NCBI RefSeq assembly: GCF_022347545.1
Contig: NZ_JAKREW010000043.1
Span: 1-34,818 of the forward strand
Length of the DNA: 34,818 bases
Direction of reading: 5' to 3'
Origin: Terribium retamae
Lineage (GTDB): Bacteria > Pseudomonadota > Alphaproteobacteria > Rhizobiales > Rhizobiaceae
The notes beneath the pieces were generated by a model, which was given only the letters and a program-made list of their open reading frames with translations, was not told where the DNA came from and made no database searches. The translations under genes were made by a program, and so were the position numbers. This document shows, in pieces, positions 1-8,374 of the stretch (position 1 is its first letter; every line of letters starts with the position of its first letter).

Positions 1-105
1 GTCATCATCTGCGGTGAGGTCATGACCATGCCCGGCCTGCCCTCCAAGCCATCGTCGGAGAAGATCTTCCTCAACGACCAGGGCCAGATCGAGGGACTGT
101 TCTAA
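1..105 (+). CDS. fhs: Formate-tetrahydrofolate ligase, C-terminal end (partial)
   Basis: Only the last 34 codons lie in the window; the frame is open from base 1 and stops with TAA at 103-105. The tail holds the motif CGEVMTMPGLP followed by an ending in GQIEGLF, which matches the conserved C-terminus of Fhs. The enzyme uses ATP to join formate to tetrahydrofolate, giving 10-formyl-THF in the cytoplasm. Its place beside the methylamine and serine-cycle genes fits a role in moving one-carbon units on folate. The identification rests on a short tail, but that tail is distinctive. Confidence 0.8.
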   Translation, partial: VIICGEVMTMPGLPSKPSSEKIFLNDQGQIEGLF

Positions 106-119
106 GGGCAAAGGCAGTC

Positions 120-182
120 GGGCAATGAGGGAATAGGGCAGTTGGAAACGACCTGCTCACTGCCCTAATCCCCTACTGCCCT
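120..182. repeat. Long imperfect inverted repeat (rhizobial-type intergenic hairpin)
   Basis: The left arm (120-142) and right arm (159-182) are imperfect reverse complements built from GGGCAGT/AGGGGAT-like words, with a loop of about 16 bases. It starts 14 bases after the fhs stop, so it may act as a transcription end or mRNA 3' stabiliser. It resembles GGGCAGT-rich dispersed repeats that I recall from Mesorhizobium genomes. It has no clear T-run, so a simple intrinsic terminator is not assured. Confidence 0.55.
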
Positions 183-209
183 CCTGCCTCGCCTTGGAAC
201 CACGGCCTG

Positions 210-608
210 ATGACATCACCAGGAAAGCTCTCACTCTACGAAGCCATCGGCGGAGATGATGGCCTGGGGAGACTCGTGCAGGCTTTCTACGACATCATAG
301 AACAGGACGAGGATGCGCAGGAACTGCACCTCCTCCACCGTCGCGGCCACGGCGTTGCCCATTCCCGCATCGAGCAGTTCGACTATCTTTCGGGCTTCCT
401 CGGAGGTCCGCAACATTATGTGCGCAGACATGGCCATTCGCGACTGCGCGAGATCCACGAGCATGTTCCGATCGGCCCGGACATGCGTGATCTCTGGTTG
501 AAATGCATGACAAGGGCGGTCGCCATGGCCGCCATTACCGAGCCGACCGCCGGCCGGCTCATGGAGCATTTGGCGCGGGCAGCCGAGATCGCTCGTAACC
601 AGGACTAG
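210..608 (+). CDS. Group II truncated haemoglobin (trHbO-like)
   Basis: A 132-residue protein, the usual size for a 2-over-2 truncated globin. Visible globin marks are LYEAIGG near the N-terminus, AFYD (B helix), the FLSGFLGG-like segment DYLSGFLGGP (E helix), the likely proximal histidine in the IHEHVPIG stretch (F helix), and the tryptophan in LWLKCM (G8), which is typical of group II. Such globins bind O2 or NO and are linked to oxygen handling or detoxification of nitrogen and oxygen species; the exact role here is unknown. It lies about 100 bases after fhs across a hairpin. The ATG at 210 has only a weak ribosome-binding site, but the protein aligns well from there. Confidence 0.85.
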   Translation: MTSPGKLSLYEAIGGDDGLGRLVQAFYDIIEQDEDAQELHLLHRRGHGVAHSRIEQFDYLSGFLGGPQHYVRRHGHSRLREIHEHVPIGPDMRDLWLKCMTRAVAMAAITEPTAGRLMEHLARAAEIARNQD

Positions 609-704
609 AGCGTTTCCGTTTTTCACGGAAACGCGGAAACGCTCTAAGTTTTTGTTTTCGTCGCATTTTTGAGACGCCAAGTGATTCTACTTGGTACAAA
701 ATGC
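607..704. repeat. Dispersed rhizobial-type hairpin repeat plus nested hairpin
   Basis: Two hairpins lie between convergent genes. In the first, AGAGCGTTTCCG (607-618) pairs with CGGAAACGCTCT (634-645), with an alternative inner pairing 611-618/626-633. In the second, GCATTTT (663-669) and CCAAGT (677-682) pair with ACTTGG (689-694) and AAAATGC (698-704). The first overlaps the globin stop codon, and the second ends next to the stop of the minus-strand gene, so the block probably ends transcription from both sides. The AGAGCG words with an AAAACAAAAA-like tract recur at 6892-6976 and, in diverged form, at 14369-14437. Confidence 0.6.
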
Positions 705-705
705 T

Positions 706-1476
706 CTAGCCGGAAATCGCTGCCCGTGCCTGCTCTTCCAGCCAAGCCACCATCTTGCGGTATGGCACCGGCCCATGGCTGATGCGGGCGACGCCGAGCT
801 CAGCCAGTTTCTGGCGCGGCGGCACATGCGCCAGTGCTATGATGTTGACCGGCAGCGCAACCGCCTTGCATAACTTTTCAATCAACGCCGGATCGCCAAG
901 ACCGGGCGCGAAGAAACCATGTGCACCGGCCTGCTCATAGGCTGAAGCACGCGCGATCGCCTGCTCGAGCAGCCCTTCGCTGTGCTCTTCCGGCTTGGCT
1001 TTTAGGAAGATGTCCGTGCGGGCGTTGATGAAAGCCGGAACGCCACTCGCTTGGACCGAGTCCGCCGCCGCCTTGATGCGCTCGACCTGCACCGCGATCT
1101 CGTAAAGGCCACCGCCACCAACGATCTGGTCTTCGAAATTGAAGCCGACCGCACCGGCCTCGATCGCCTGCGTCACGGTCGCCGCCACTGTCGCCGGAGC
1201 CGGTCCGTAGCCGCTCTCGAGATCCATCGTGGCCGGCAATTCCACCGAAGCTGCGATGCGGCGGAAATTGTCCAATGCCAAAGCCAACGGGATCTTCTCG
1301 CCGTCGGGATAACCGAATGCCGCCGCTACCGGCCAGCTGCCGGTCGCCAGCGCCTTGGCGCCGCCTTTGACGACAGCCTGGGCACTGCCAGGGTCCCACA
1401 CATTGAAAAGCACCACCGGATCGCCCTTGACGTGAAGGGCATGAAAAGTGCGCGCGCGTTCAATCGGGTCGCTCAT
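706..1476 (-). CDS. Isocitrate lyase / PEP mutase family protein
   Basis: A 256-residue TIM-barrel protein of the PEP mutase/isocitrate lyase superfamily. It shows an N-terminal FNVWDPGSAQ segment, the metal-site region MDLESGYG, FEDQIVG, and INARTDIF, all typical of the small carboxy-vicinal lyase-like branch. Members cleave or make C-C or P-C bonds in 2-hydroxy or oxo acids (for example methylisocitrate or oxaloacetate), but the substrate cannot be named here. I chose the ATG at 1476 (MSDPIERA) over the upstream one at 1581 because family similarity begins there; the ribosome-binding site is weak (AAGG). It lies 131 bases after mgdD on the same strand and could be read from the same transcript. 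Confidence 0.8.
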   Translation of the reverse strand: MSDPIERARTFHALHVKGDPVVLFNVWDPGSAQAVVKGGAKALATGSWPVAAAFGYPDGEKIPLALALDNFRRIAASVELPATMDLESGYGPAPATVAATVTQAIEAGAVGFNFEDQIVGGGGLYEIAVQVERIKAAADSVQASGVPAFINARTDIFLKAKPEEHSEGLLEQAIARASAYEQAGAHGFFAPGLGDPALIEKLCKAVALPVNIIALAHVPPRQKLAELGVARISHGPVPYRKMVAWLEEQARAAISG

Positions 1477-1607
1477 TGGATTTGCCTTGTGCAGGAGGTC
1501 GGACTGCGGCGACCCTAACGCGCACCCCGCAGCCGCGCCATGGCACAGATCGACAATGCTGACATATCCAACCGGCCGCACAGAGACTGCCCCGGCGCTA
1601 CTCCGTA

Positions 1608-2237
1608 TCAGGATAGCGGTGTGCGCGTAGCCTCGACGCCATATTCAGCCGCGGCATCGGCAAGCGTGTGCCAGAGGCTGTCGGCAAAACTGGTGAAGAC
1701 GAGCAGACTGTAGGCCGGGTGACCGTCCGCGGCATCGGGCCCACGCCACAGATTGACGCCGGTGTGGTCGATCGACGTGGCGGCCGCCGCTCCAACCGGG
1801 AACACCGTATCATGCAGGTCGACCGACGACACCTTGGCCAGCGCTTCGCGCACCTTGCTGCCCGACAGGCGGATCAGGCAGCGTCCACCGGACTGATCGC
1901 TGAGAGACGCTGCACCACCGAAGATAACAGCCAGTGGCGGGACCGGATCGGGCACACTTCCTGCGGTGAGGACAAAGAACTGATCCGGGCCGGTCCAAAT
2001 CAAGGTCGCATCTTTGCCGACGACAGCTGCGGGTTTCTCTGGCGGTAGCACACCCCAGGCTTTCTTCGCGGCCTTTGCCACATTGGCAACCTGGCCGCGC
2101 CGCGCCATCACCTGCACCAGGCTGAAGTCACTGATTTCCGCCAGGGCGATACCGGCATCGCCGGAAGCCAGGCCAAGACGACCGGGCGCAAATGCGTTGC
2201 GCAACGGGGACCGCACTTCCCAGGAATACTCAGCCAC
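1608..2237 (-). CDS. mgdD: N-methylglutamate dehydrogenase subunit D (sarcosine oxidase gamma-like)
   Basis: A 209-residue protein resembling the gamma subunit of heterotetrameric sarcosine oxidase (a small aminomethyltransferase-fold protein). Typical segments are SPLRNAF near the start, WTGPDQFFV, and SGGRCLIRLSG. The start is GTG at 2237, overlapping the mgdC stop by 8 bases. A strong GGAGGGAGGA site sits 8 bases upstream, which makes this the clear start and indicates translational coupling. It is the last subunit gene of the mgs-gmaS-mgd operon. The enzyme oxidises N-methylglutamate to glutamate, releasing a C1 unit. The identity as Mgd rather than sarcosine oxidase comes from the neighbouring mgs and gmaS genes. 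Confidence 0.85.
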   Translation of the reverse strand: MAEYSWEVRSPLRNAFAPGRLGLASGDAGIALAEISDFSLVQVMARRGQVANVAKAAKKAWGVLPPEKPAAVVGKDATLIWTGPDQFFVLTAGSVPDPVPPLAVIFGGAASLSDQSGGRCLIRLSGSKVREALAKVSSVDLHDTVFPVGAAAATSIDHTGVNLWRGPDAADGHPAYSLLVFTSFADSLWHTLADAAAEYGVEATRTPLS

Positions 2238-5200
2238 GCTGGCGTCCTCCCTCCGGATCGTAGAAGACCGGGCTGGTGATTTCGACATCCATGTCCTCGC
2301 CGCGCAACGGATCGTAAGCCCGCACGATCTCGCCATGGCGCTCGCGCCCCCGCTCGACCAGCGCCAGCGCGATCCAGTGACCGAGCATCGGCGAATAGCA
2401 GACCGAAGTCAGGTAGCCTTGGTCTGTCTCGGGACCGGGAGCAGCGCCTTTGGGGATGATATGCGCACCGGAACGCAGCCGGTTGGTCTTGTTCACCGGC
2501 TTGATGCCGACCACGACCTGCCGGTCGGGTGCTGTCAGCGCCTCGCGCCCAGCCATGGCGCGACCGATATAGTCCTTTTTCTTCGACATCATCTTGCCGA
2601 GGCCTAGATCATCGGCCGTAGTGGTGCCGTTGAGTTCAGGGCCGGCGACGTGACCCTTTTCGATACGCATCACGCCCAGCGCTTCCGTGCCGTAGGGTGT
2701 GACACCGAATTCCGCGCCGGCGCGCATGAGGTTCTCGGCCATGGCCTCGCCGTAGCGTGCCGGCACACCGATCTCGAACGCCATCTCGCCGGAGAAGGAG
2801 ATACGGTAGAGCCGCGCCCGCATGCCGCCGCGCAGCGACACTTCGCGTACACCCATGAAAGGAAAACCTTCATTGGAAAGATCTTCCGACGGGTCGCAGA
2901 GGTTCTTTAAGAGATCGCGCGTGTTCGGGCCAGCAATCGAGAACTGCGCCCACTGGTCGGTGACCGAGGTCAGTTGCACGTCGAGCTCGGGCCACAGCAC
3001 CTGTCGGCAGTATTCGAGATGCTGCATCGCCGGCCCGGCCTTGGCGGTCGTGGTGGTCAGGAAATAGTGGTCTTCGGCTAAGCGCGACGTCGTGCCGTCG
3101 TCATAGACCAATCCATCCTCGCGCAGCATCAACCCATAACGGGCCTTGCCGACGGCGAGATTGGAAAAGGTGTTGATGTAGAGGCGGTCGAGAAAGATGC
3201 CGGCATCGGGGCCGCGCACATCGACCTTGCCCAGCGTCGAGACATCGCAGAAACCGACGCCGTTGCGTACAGCCAGCACCTCACGCGTCACCGATTCCAG
3301 CCAGTCCTTCTCGCCATCGATCGGATACCACTGCGCGCGCTTCCACAGGCCCGTATCGACGAATACCGCGCCCCGTTCCGCGGCCCAGTGATGCGAAGGG
3401 GTCAGCCGCCACGCGTGGAAATTCTCGTCGCGATGATGCCCGGCCAGTGCCCCGATCGCCACCGGTGCATAAGGCGGCCGATAGATCGTGGTGCCGGTAT
3501 CGCCGATGCTGCGCCCCGTCGCTTCGGCCATGAGGGCAAGGCCGTTGACGTTGGACAGTTTGCCCTGATCGGTCGCCATGCCGAGCGTGGTGTAACGCTT
3601 CAGATGCTCGACGCTTTCAAACCCTTCGCGCTGTGCCAGCTTCACATCGGAAGCGGTCACGTCATGCTGGAAATCGACGAAGGCTTTGCCCCCTTCGACA
3701 TGCCATAGCGGCTTGATGGCAAAAACTTCGTCGTCGCCCTTCGGAGCTTCGCCGGCTTTGCCCTTTGCGCCGCAGGCCTTGGCGGCATCTTCACCAGCGG
3801 CGTGACCTTCGCGCAGACAGGCGGCCAGCGAAAAGTCGCCACTGGCAGCACCGACCATCACCATGCCCGGAGGGCATTGGCCGGGCGCAAAGGCTGCGAT
3901 GTCGTCGCGCCAGACGGGTCGCCCGCGATGGAACGACGACAAGGCGACATTCGGGTTCCAGCCGCCGGACATCGCCAAACAGTCGGTTTCTATCTGCTGC
4001 GTGCGCCCGCCCGCATCGCGCACGACGATGCTGCGCACGCAGTCGACACCGCCATTCACTGCACTCACGACACCGCCAAGCAGCTTTGCACTCAGACCAC
4101 GATAGCGCTCGGGGGCCGCACCGCGACTGTCGATAACGGCAGCTACGGCACCTCCAGCACGTTGCACGGCTTCCGCTGTGCGCCAGCCATCGTCATTGTT
4201 GGTGAAAAGCGCAACCTGCCTGCCGGGCATCGCCGCGAAACGGTTGATATAGCTGCGCACCGCGGAGGCCATCATTACACCGGGCCTGTCATTGCCAGGA
4301 AACACCAGCGGACGCTCGATGGCACCGGCAGCAACGACGGCGTGCTTGGCCACGATACGCCACAGCCGCTGACGCGGCTGATGTGCAGGCGGCACCGGGA
4401 CATGGTCGTTGACGCGCTCGATCGCACCATAGGTTCCGCCGTCATAGACACCGAAGACGGCGGTACGGGTCATGACGCGGATGTTTGCCAGAGCCGCGAT
4501 TTCCCGCTGCGCGCCTGCCAGCCATTCCGCGACAGGCTTGCCGTCGATCTCGCCATTCTCAGAAAGCAGCCGTCCGCCGAGGCGACTGTCCTCCTCCGCC
4601 AGGATGACGCGAGCGCCGGCGCGACCTGCGGCGAGTGCGGCGGCAAGGCCGGACGGGCCGCTACCCACCACGAGAACGTCGCAATGCGCCCAAGCCTTTT
4701 CGTAGTGATCCGGATCAGCTGCTCCCGAGGCCTTGCCTAGACCGGCCGCGCGGCGGATAGCCGGCTCGTAGAGTTTCTCCCACAGCTTCGCCGGCCACAT
4801 GAAGGTCTTGTAGTAGAAACCTGCCACGAAGATGGGCGAGAACAGCGAGTTTACGGCCATCACATCGTGCCGCAGCGAGGGCCAACGGTTCTGGCTCTCC
4901 GCCGCGAGCCCGTCATACAGCTCGGTCGTCGTCGCACGCGTGTTGGGCTCGCGCCTCGCACCGCCGCGCAGCTCCACCAGTGCATTCGGCTCTTCTGCGC
5001 CCGCGGTCAGAATGCCGCGCGGCCGATGGTATTTGAACGAGCGACCGACCAGCTTGATGCCGTTTGCCACCAAGGCCGAAGCCAGTGTGTCGCCGGCGAA
5101 GCCCACCATCTTCTTGCCGTCGAAGGTGAAGCCCAGTGGCTGCTTGCGATCGATCTGGCCACCACTCGACAAGCGGTGCGATTGCGTGCCCGTCGAAATG

Positions 5201-5286
5201 GATCGCGGCTGCCGTGAATCGGCGGCAGGATTGTCGTTGAAGGCGAGCGGGGCGGCATCGCCGGAAATCTGGCTGGTCCTGCTCAT
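2230..5286 (-). CDS. mgdC: N-methylglutamate dehydrogenase subunit C (sarcosine oxidase alpha-like, folate-binding)
   Basis: A 1018-residue protein with the full sarcosine oxidase alpha layout. The N-terminal ferredoxin-like domain (KKMVGFAGDTLASALVANG, then FKYHRPRG) lacks cluster cysteines, as in the family. A dinucleotide-binding fold follows (VLVVGSGPSGLAAALAAGRAGA, about residue 205), then a C-terminal aminomethyltransferase (GcvT-like) domain over roughly the last 400 residues. The last domain is expected to bind tetrahydrofolate, so the methyl carbon can leave as 5,10-methylene-THF rather than free formaldehyde. The start overlaps the mgdB stop as ATGA. It is the largest subunit of the complex that closes the methylamine cycle by regenerating glutamate. 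Confidence 0.9.
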   Translation of the reverse strand: MSRTSQISGDAAPLAFNDNPAADSRQPRSISTGTQSHRLSSGGQIDRKQPLGFTFDGKKMVGFAGDTLASALVANGIKLVGRSFKYHRPRGILTAGAEEPNALVELRGGARREPNTRATTTELYDGLAAESQNRWPSLRHDVMAVNSLFSPIFVAGFYYKTFMWPAKLWEKLYEPAIRRAAGLGKASGAADPDHYEKAWAHCDVLVVGSGPSGLAAALAAGRAGARVILAEEDSRLGGRLLSENGEIDGKPVAEWLAGAQREIAALANIRVMTRTAVFGVYDGGTYGAIERVNDHVPVPPAHQPRQRLWRIVAKHAVVAAGAIERPLVFPGNDRPGVMMASAVRSYINRFAAMPGRQVALFTNNDDGWRTAEAVQRAGGAVAAVIDSRGAAPERYRGLSAKLLGGVVSAVNGGVDCVRSIVVRDAGGRTQQIETDCLAMSGGWNPNVALSSFHRGRPVWRDDIAAFAPGQCPPGMVMVGAASGDFSLAACLREGHAAGEDAAKACGAKGKAGEAPKGDDEVFAIKPLWHVEGGKAFVDFQHDVTASDVKLAQREGFESVEHLKRYTTLGMATDQGKLSNVNGLALMAEATGRSIGDTGTTIYRPPYAPVAIGALAGHHRDENFHAWRLTPSHHWAAERGAVFVDTGLWKRAQWYPIDGEKDWLESVTREVLAVRNGVGFCDVSTLGKVDVRGPDAGIFLDRLYINTFSNLAVGKARYGLMLREDGLVYDDGTTSRLAEDHYFLTTTTAKAGPAMQHLEYCRQVLWPELDVQLTSVTDQWAQFSIAGPNTRDLLKNLCDPSEDLSNEGFPFMGVREVSLRGGMRARLYRISFSGEMAFEIGVPARYGEAMAENLMRAGAEFGVTPYGTEALGVMRIEKGHVAGPELNGTTTADDLGLGKMMSKKKDYIGRAMAGREALTAPDRQVVVGIKPVNKTNRLRSGAHIIPKGAAPGPETDQGYLTSVCYSPMLGHWIALALVERGRERHGEIVRAYDPLRGEDMDVEITSPVFYDPEGGRQRG

Positions 5287-5597
5287 GATGTCGCGCCTGC
5301 CTTGGTCCGCTTCTGCGCACCTGCACCGGGCGCTGCGTGCACAGCCTTGATTTCATGTGTTGTCGTATTGCGGGTGACGGTAAGCCATGAACGGCAGCCG
5401 CCGCCATGATACCAGCGCTCAGTCATGTCGCCGGCAACGTTGTCACGCAGATAGACATAATCGAAGAACAGGTCCTGGGCTTCAGGTTGTTCGGCTCCGT
5501 CGGCGGCGAAAGCCATCGGCCGCTTCGGTGCCGCGTCGCCGAGATAAGTGAACTCGCCGAGCTCGCGTTCTCCGCAGAATGGGCATGCTATGCGCAT
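5283..5597 (-). CDS. mgdB: N-methylglutamate dehydrogenase subunit B (sarcosine oxidase delta-like)
   Basis: A 104-residue protein of the SoxD family. It has the CPFCG zinc motif at residues 5-8, then YVYLRDN and the WYHGGGCRSW segment that supplies further metal ligands, as in sarcosine oxidase delta. It is a structural, zinc-binding subunit of the dehydrogenase. It lies 16 bases after mgdA, with AAGG near the start, and overlaps mgdC by 4 bases, so all four mgd genes are tightly coupled. Confidence 0.9.
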   Translation of the reverse strand: MRIACPFCGERELGEFTYLGDAAPKRPMAFAADGAEQPEAQDLFFDYVYLRDNVAGDMTERWYHGGGCRSWLTVTRNTTTHEIKAVHAAPGAGAQKRTKAGATS

Positions 5598-5613
5598 GGC
5601 GCCTTACTCGCTT

Positions 5614-6867
5614 TCAATGCAGGTTGGGTTGGGCGCCCTGGCCCTTCTCGTCGATCATCGCGCCGCGCCGGAAGCGGTCGAGCCGGAAGCGCTTCGCTTC
5701 CTCGTGCGGCTCGTCGCGCGCGAGCAGATGGGCAAAGACCAGGCCCGAGGCCGGCGTCGCCTTGAAGCCGCCGTAACACCAGCCGGCATTGAGATAGAGC
5801 CCGTCGATCGGCGTCTTGTCGATGATCGGCGTGCCGTCCATCGACATGTCCATGATGCCGCCCCACTGGCGCAGCAGGCGCACACGGCCAATCATCGGCA
5901 TCAGCGCCATACCACCTTCGCAGACATCCTCCATCACCGGCATATTGCCGCGCTGGGCATAGGAATTGTAGCCGTCGAGATCACCGCCGAAGACAAGTCC
6001 GCCCTTGTCGGACTGGCTGACATAGAAGTGGCCGGCGCCGAAGGTGATGACGCCAGGGATGAGCGGCTTGATCGCTTCGGATACGAAAGCCTGCAGCACA
6101 TGGCTTTCGATCGGCAGGCGCATGCCGGCCATTGCCGCGACCCGCGAGGTGCTGCCGGCCACTGCCATGCCGACCTTGCCGGCACCGATCGTACCGCGTG
6201 CCGTTTCGACACCGGTGATCTTGCCGTTCTGGTCGCGCGTGAAGCCGGTCACCTCGCAGTTCTGAATGATGTCGACCCCGAAGGAGTCGGCCGCGCGTGC
6301 ATAGCCCCACACGACAGCGTCGTGACGGGCCGTACCGGCGCGCGGCTGCCATAAGCCGCCCATGACCGGGAAACGGGCATTGTTGTAGTTCAGGAAGGGC
6401 AGCACCTTGCGGATTTGCTCGCCGTCCAGAAGTTCCGCGTCGATGCCATTGATGCGCATGACGTTGCCGCGGCGCGCGAAGGCATCGCGCTGCGCATCCG
6501 AATGATAAAGGTTGATGATGCCGCGCTGGCTCACCATCGTGTTGTAGTTGAGGTCCTGTTCCTGCCGTTCCCACAACTTCATCGAAAGTTCGTAGAAGCC
6601 GACATTGCCCTGCAACATGTAGTTGGAACGGATGATGGTGGTGTTCCGGCCGGCATTGCCTGATCCGATCCAGCCCTTCTCCAGCACCGCGACGTTGCGT
6701 ATGCCGTACTCCTTGGCGAGGTAATAGGCGGTGGCCAGTCCGTGACCGCCGCCGCCGATGATCACCACATCGTAATGTTTCTTCGGTTGGGGGTCGCGCC
6801 AGGCGCGCGTCCAGCCCTTGTGGCCTGAAAGCGCCGCCTTGGCGAGGGAGAAGATCGAGTACCGCAT
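5614..6867 (-). CDS. mgdA: N-methylglutamate dehydrogenase subunit A (sarcosine oxidase beta-like)
   Basis: A 417-residue FAD-dependent oxidoreductase of the DAO/SoxB family. The Rossmann motif DVVIIGGGGHGLATAYYLA lies near residue 35, followed by the GWIGSGNAGRNTTI segment and the C-terminal GGFKATPASG motif close to the flavin. It is the catalytic subunit that oxidises the N-methyl amine. I chose the ATG at 6867 (MRYSIFSLAKAA), the conserved family start; an upstream in-frame ATG at 6918 would run through the repeat. The gene is separated from gmaS by 117 bases containing a dispersed hairpin repeat, the only sizeable gap in the operon. Confidence 0.9.
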   Translation of the reverse strand: MRYSIFSLAKAALSGHKGWTRAWRDPQPKKHYDVVIIGGGGHGLATAYYLAKEYGIRNVAVLEKGWIGSGNAGRNTTIIRSNYMLQGNVGFYELSMKLWERQEQDLNYNTMVSQRGIINLYHSDAQRDAFARRGNVMRINGIDAELLDGEQIRKVLPFLNYNNARFPVMGGLWQPRAGTARHDAVVWGYARAADSFGVDIIQNCEVTGFTRDQNGKITGVETARGTIGAGKVGMAVAGSTSRVAAMAGMRLPIESHVLQAFVSEAIKPLIPGVITFGAGHFYVSQSDKGGLVFGGDLDGYNSYAQRGNMPVMEDVCEGGMALMPMIGRVRLLRQWGGIMDMSMDGTPIIDKTPIDGLYLNAGWCYGGFKATPASGLVFAHLLARDEPHEEAKRFRLDRFRRGAMIDEKGQGAQPNLH

Positions 6868-6891
6868 TTCAGTCTGATCTGGCCTTTGTCC

Positions 6892-6976
6892 CAGAGCGTT
6901 CCGTTTTCCAGAGGACACGCTCTAATTCTTTGTTCTTACGCAATTCCCGACGGAAAACGGCGACGCACTTTCCCCG
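6892..6976. repeat. Dispersed rhizobial-type repeat between gmaS and mgdA
   Basis: On the minus strand this reads as an AAAGTGCG, then CGTTTTCCG, GGGAATTGCG, AACAAAGAATTAGAGCG series, and ends with a hairpin of AGAGCG and CGCTCT words. The same series, diverged, is seen at 14369-14437, and part of it at 607-704. It fills most of the 117-base gap inside the operon. It could stabilise or process the upstream mRNA or lower expression of the mgd part. The function is inference; the sequence similarity between copies is seen directly. Confidence 0.65.
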
Positions 6977-6984
6977 GAAAGCGA

Positions 6985-8322
6985 CTACACGTCGAGCGTG
7001 TGGTCGCGCTCCCACTGCGTGAAATGCGAAGCATAGGAATTCCACTCCTGCTGCTTCAGCCGGATGAAGGCTGCCGAGAACTCCTCGCCCATCGCCGCTT
7101 TCAGCGACGTGTCCTTGTCGTATTCGCGCAGCGCATCGAGCAGGTTGAGCGGCAGCTTGGCGCCATGGGTGACGGTGTGGCCGTCCTTGTACATGTCGAT
7201 GTCGCTGCGTGGACCGGGATCGGCCTTGCTCTTCATCCCGTCGAGGCCGGCGGCTATGATCACAGCCTGCATCAGATACGGGTTCGCGGCACCATCCGGC
7301 AGCCGAAGCTCGAAGCGGCCGGGACCCGGCACACGCACCATATGCGTGCGATTGTTGCCGGTCCAGGTCACGGTATTCGGCGCCCAGGTCGCGCCGGACA
7401 CGGTGCGCGGCGCATTGATGCGCTTGTAGGAATTGACGGTCGGATTGCAGATGGCAGCCAACGCCGAAGCATGTTTCATGATGCCGCCGAGGAAGTGGCG
7501 ACCCTGCTCGGAAAGCCCGAGTTCCATGCTCTTGTCGGCGAAAGCGTTGGTCTTGCCGCCGAGATCCCAGACCGAAATATGCGCATGGCACCCATTGCCG
7601 GTCAGGCCCTGGAAGGGCTTCGGCATGAAGGTGGCGCGCAGGCCATGCTTTTCGGCGATCGACTTCACCATGAACTTGAAGAAGGAGTGCTTGTCCGCGG
7701 TCGCAAGCACATCGTCATAGGCCCAGTTCATTTCGAACTGACCGTTCGCGTCCTCATGGTCGTTCTGGTAGGGCTCCCAGTTCAGCGACAGCATCGCATC
7801 GCAGATTTCGGCGATCACGTCATAGCGCCGCATCACCGCCTGCTGGTCGTAGCAAGATTTGGCAGCGGTGTCGTATTCGTCGGAGATCTGCTTACCGTCC
7901 GGCGTCGTCAGGAAGAATTCGGGTTCGACGCCGGTTTTCACGCGAATGCCGAATTCGGCCGCTTCCGAAACCAGGCGTTTCAGCGTGTTGCGCGGAGCCT
8001 GTGCCACGCTCTTGCCTTCCATCAGGCAGTCTGAAGCGAGCCAGGCGACCTCCGGTTTCCACGGCAACTGAATGACCGAATCCGGATCCGGCACCGCCAA
8101 CATGTCCGGATGCGCTGGCGTCAGGTCCAGCCAAGTGGCAAAGCCGGCAAAGCCGGCTCCGTCCTTCTGCATGTCCGATATCGCCTGCGCCGGCACCAGC
8201 TTAGCGCGCTGGCCGCCGAACAGGTCGGTGTAAGAGATCATGAAATATTTGACGTTACGCGCCCGGGCGAAATCCTTCAGCTCTGCGGTAACTGCCGTGC
8301 TGGCCTCGAAATTTGTTCCCAT
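6985..8322 (-). CDS. gmaS: Gamma-glutamylmethylamide synthetase (glutamine synthetase family)
   Basis: A 445-residue member of the glutamine synthetase family. It shows the metal and ATP/glutamate-site segments VEPEFFL, NDHEDANGQFEMNW, GNGCHAHISVWD and the RFELRLPDGAANPYL stretch. GmaS uses ATP to join methylamine to glutamate, giving gamma-glutamylmethylamide, the entry step of the indirect methylamine pathway. Position between mgsC and mgdA is the known arrangement of this pathway and separates it from ordinary glutamine synthetase (GlnA) and from polyamine-type GS. The gap to mgsC is 52 bases. Confidence 0.92.
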   Translation of the reverse strand: MGTNFEASTAVTAELKDFARARNVKYFMISYTDLFGGQRAKLVPAQAISDMQKDGAGFAGFATWLDLTPAHPDMLAVPDPDSVIQLPWKPEVAWLASDCLMEGKSVAQAPRNTLKRLVSEAAEFGIRVKTGVEPEFFLTTPDGKQISDEYDTAAKSCYDQQAVMRRYDVIAEICDAMLSLNWEPYQNDHEDANGQFEMNWAYDDVLATADKHSFFKFMVKSIAEKHGLRATFMPKPFQGLTGNGCHAHISVWDLGGKTNAFADKSMELGLSEQGRHFLGGIMKHASALAAICNPTVNSYKRINAPRTVSGATWAPNTVTWTGNNRTHMVRVPGPGRFELRLPDGAANPYLMQAVIIAAGLDGMKSKADPGPRSDIDMYKDGHTVTHGAKLPLNLLDALREYDKDTSLKAAMGEEFSAAFIRLKQQEWNSYASHFTQWERDHTLDV

Positions 8323-8374
8323 TGTTTTCCCCTGGGTTGTTCTTCTTGTTGTTTGGATTGATCGAAGAAATTGC

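Noticed and set aside
1608..6867. Heterotetrameric sarcosine oxidase (soxBDAG)
   Set aside because: Subunit types and order are the same, but the directly linked mgsABC and gmaS genes define the N-methylglutamate pathway.
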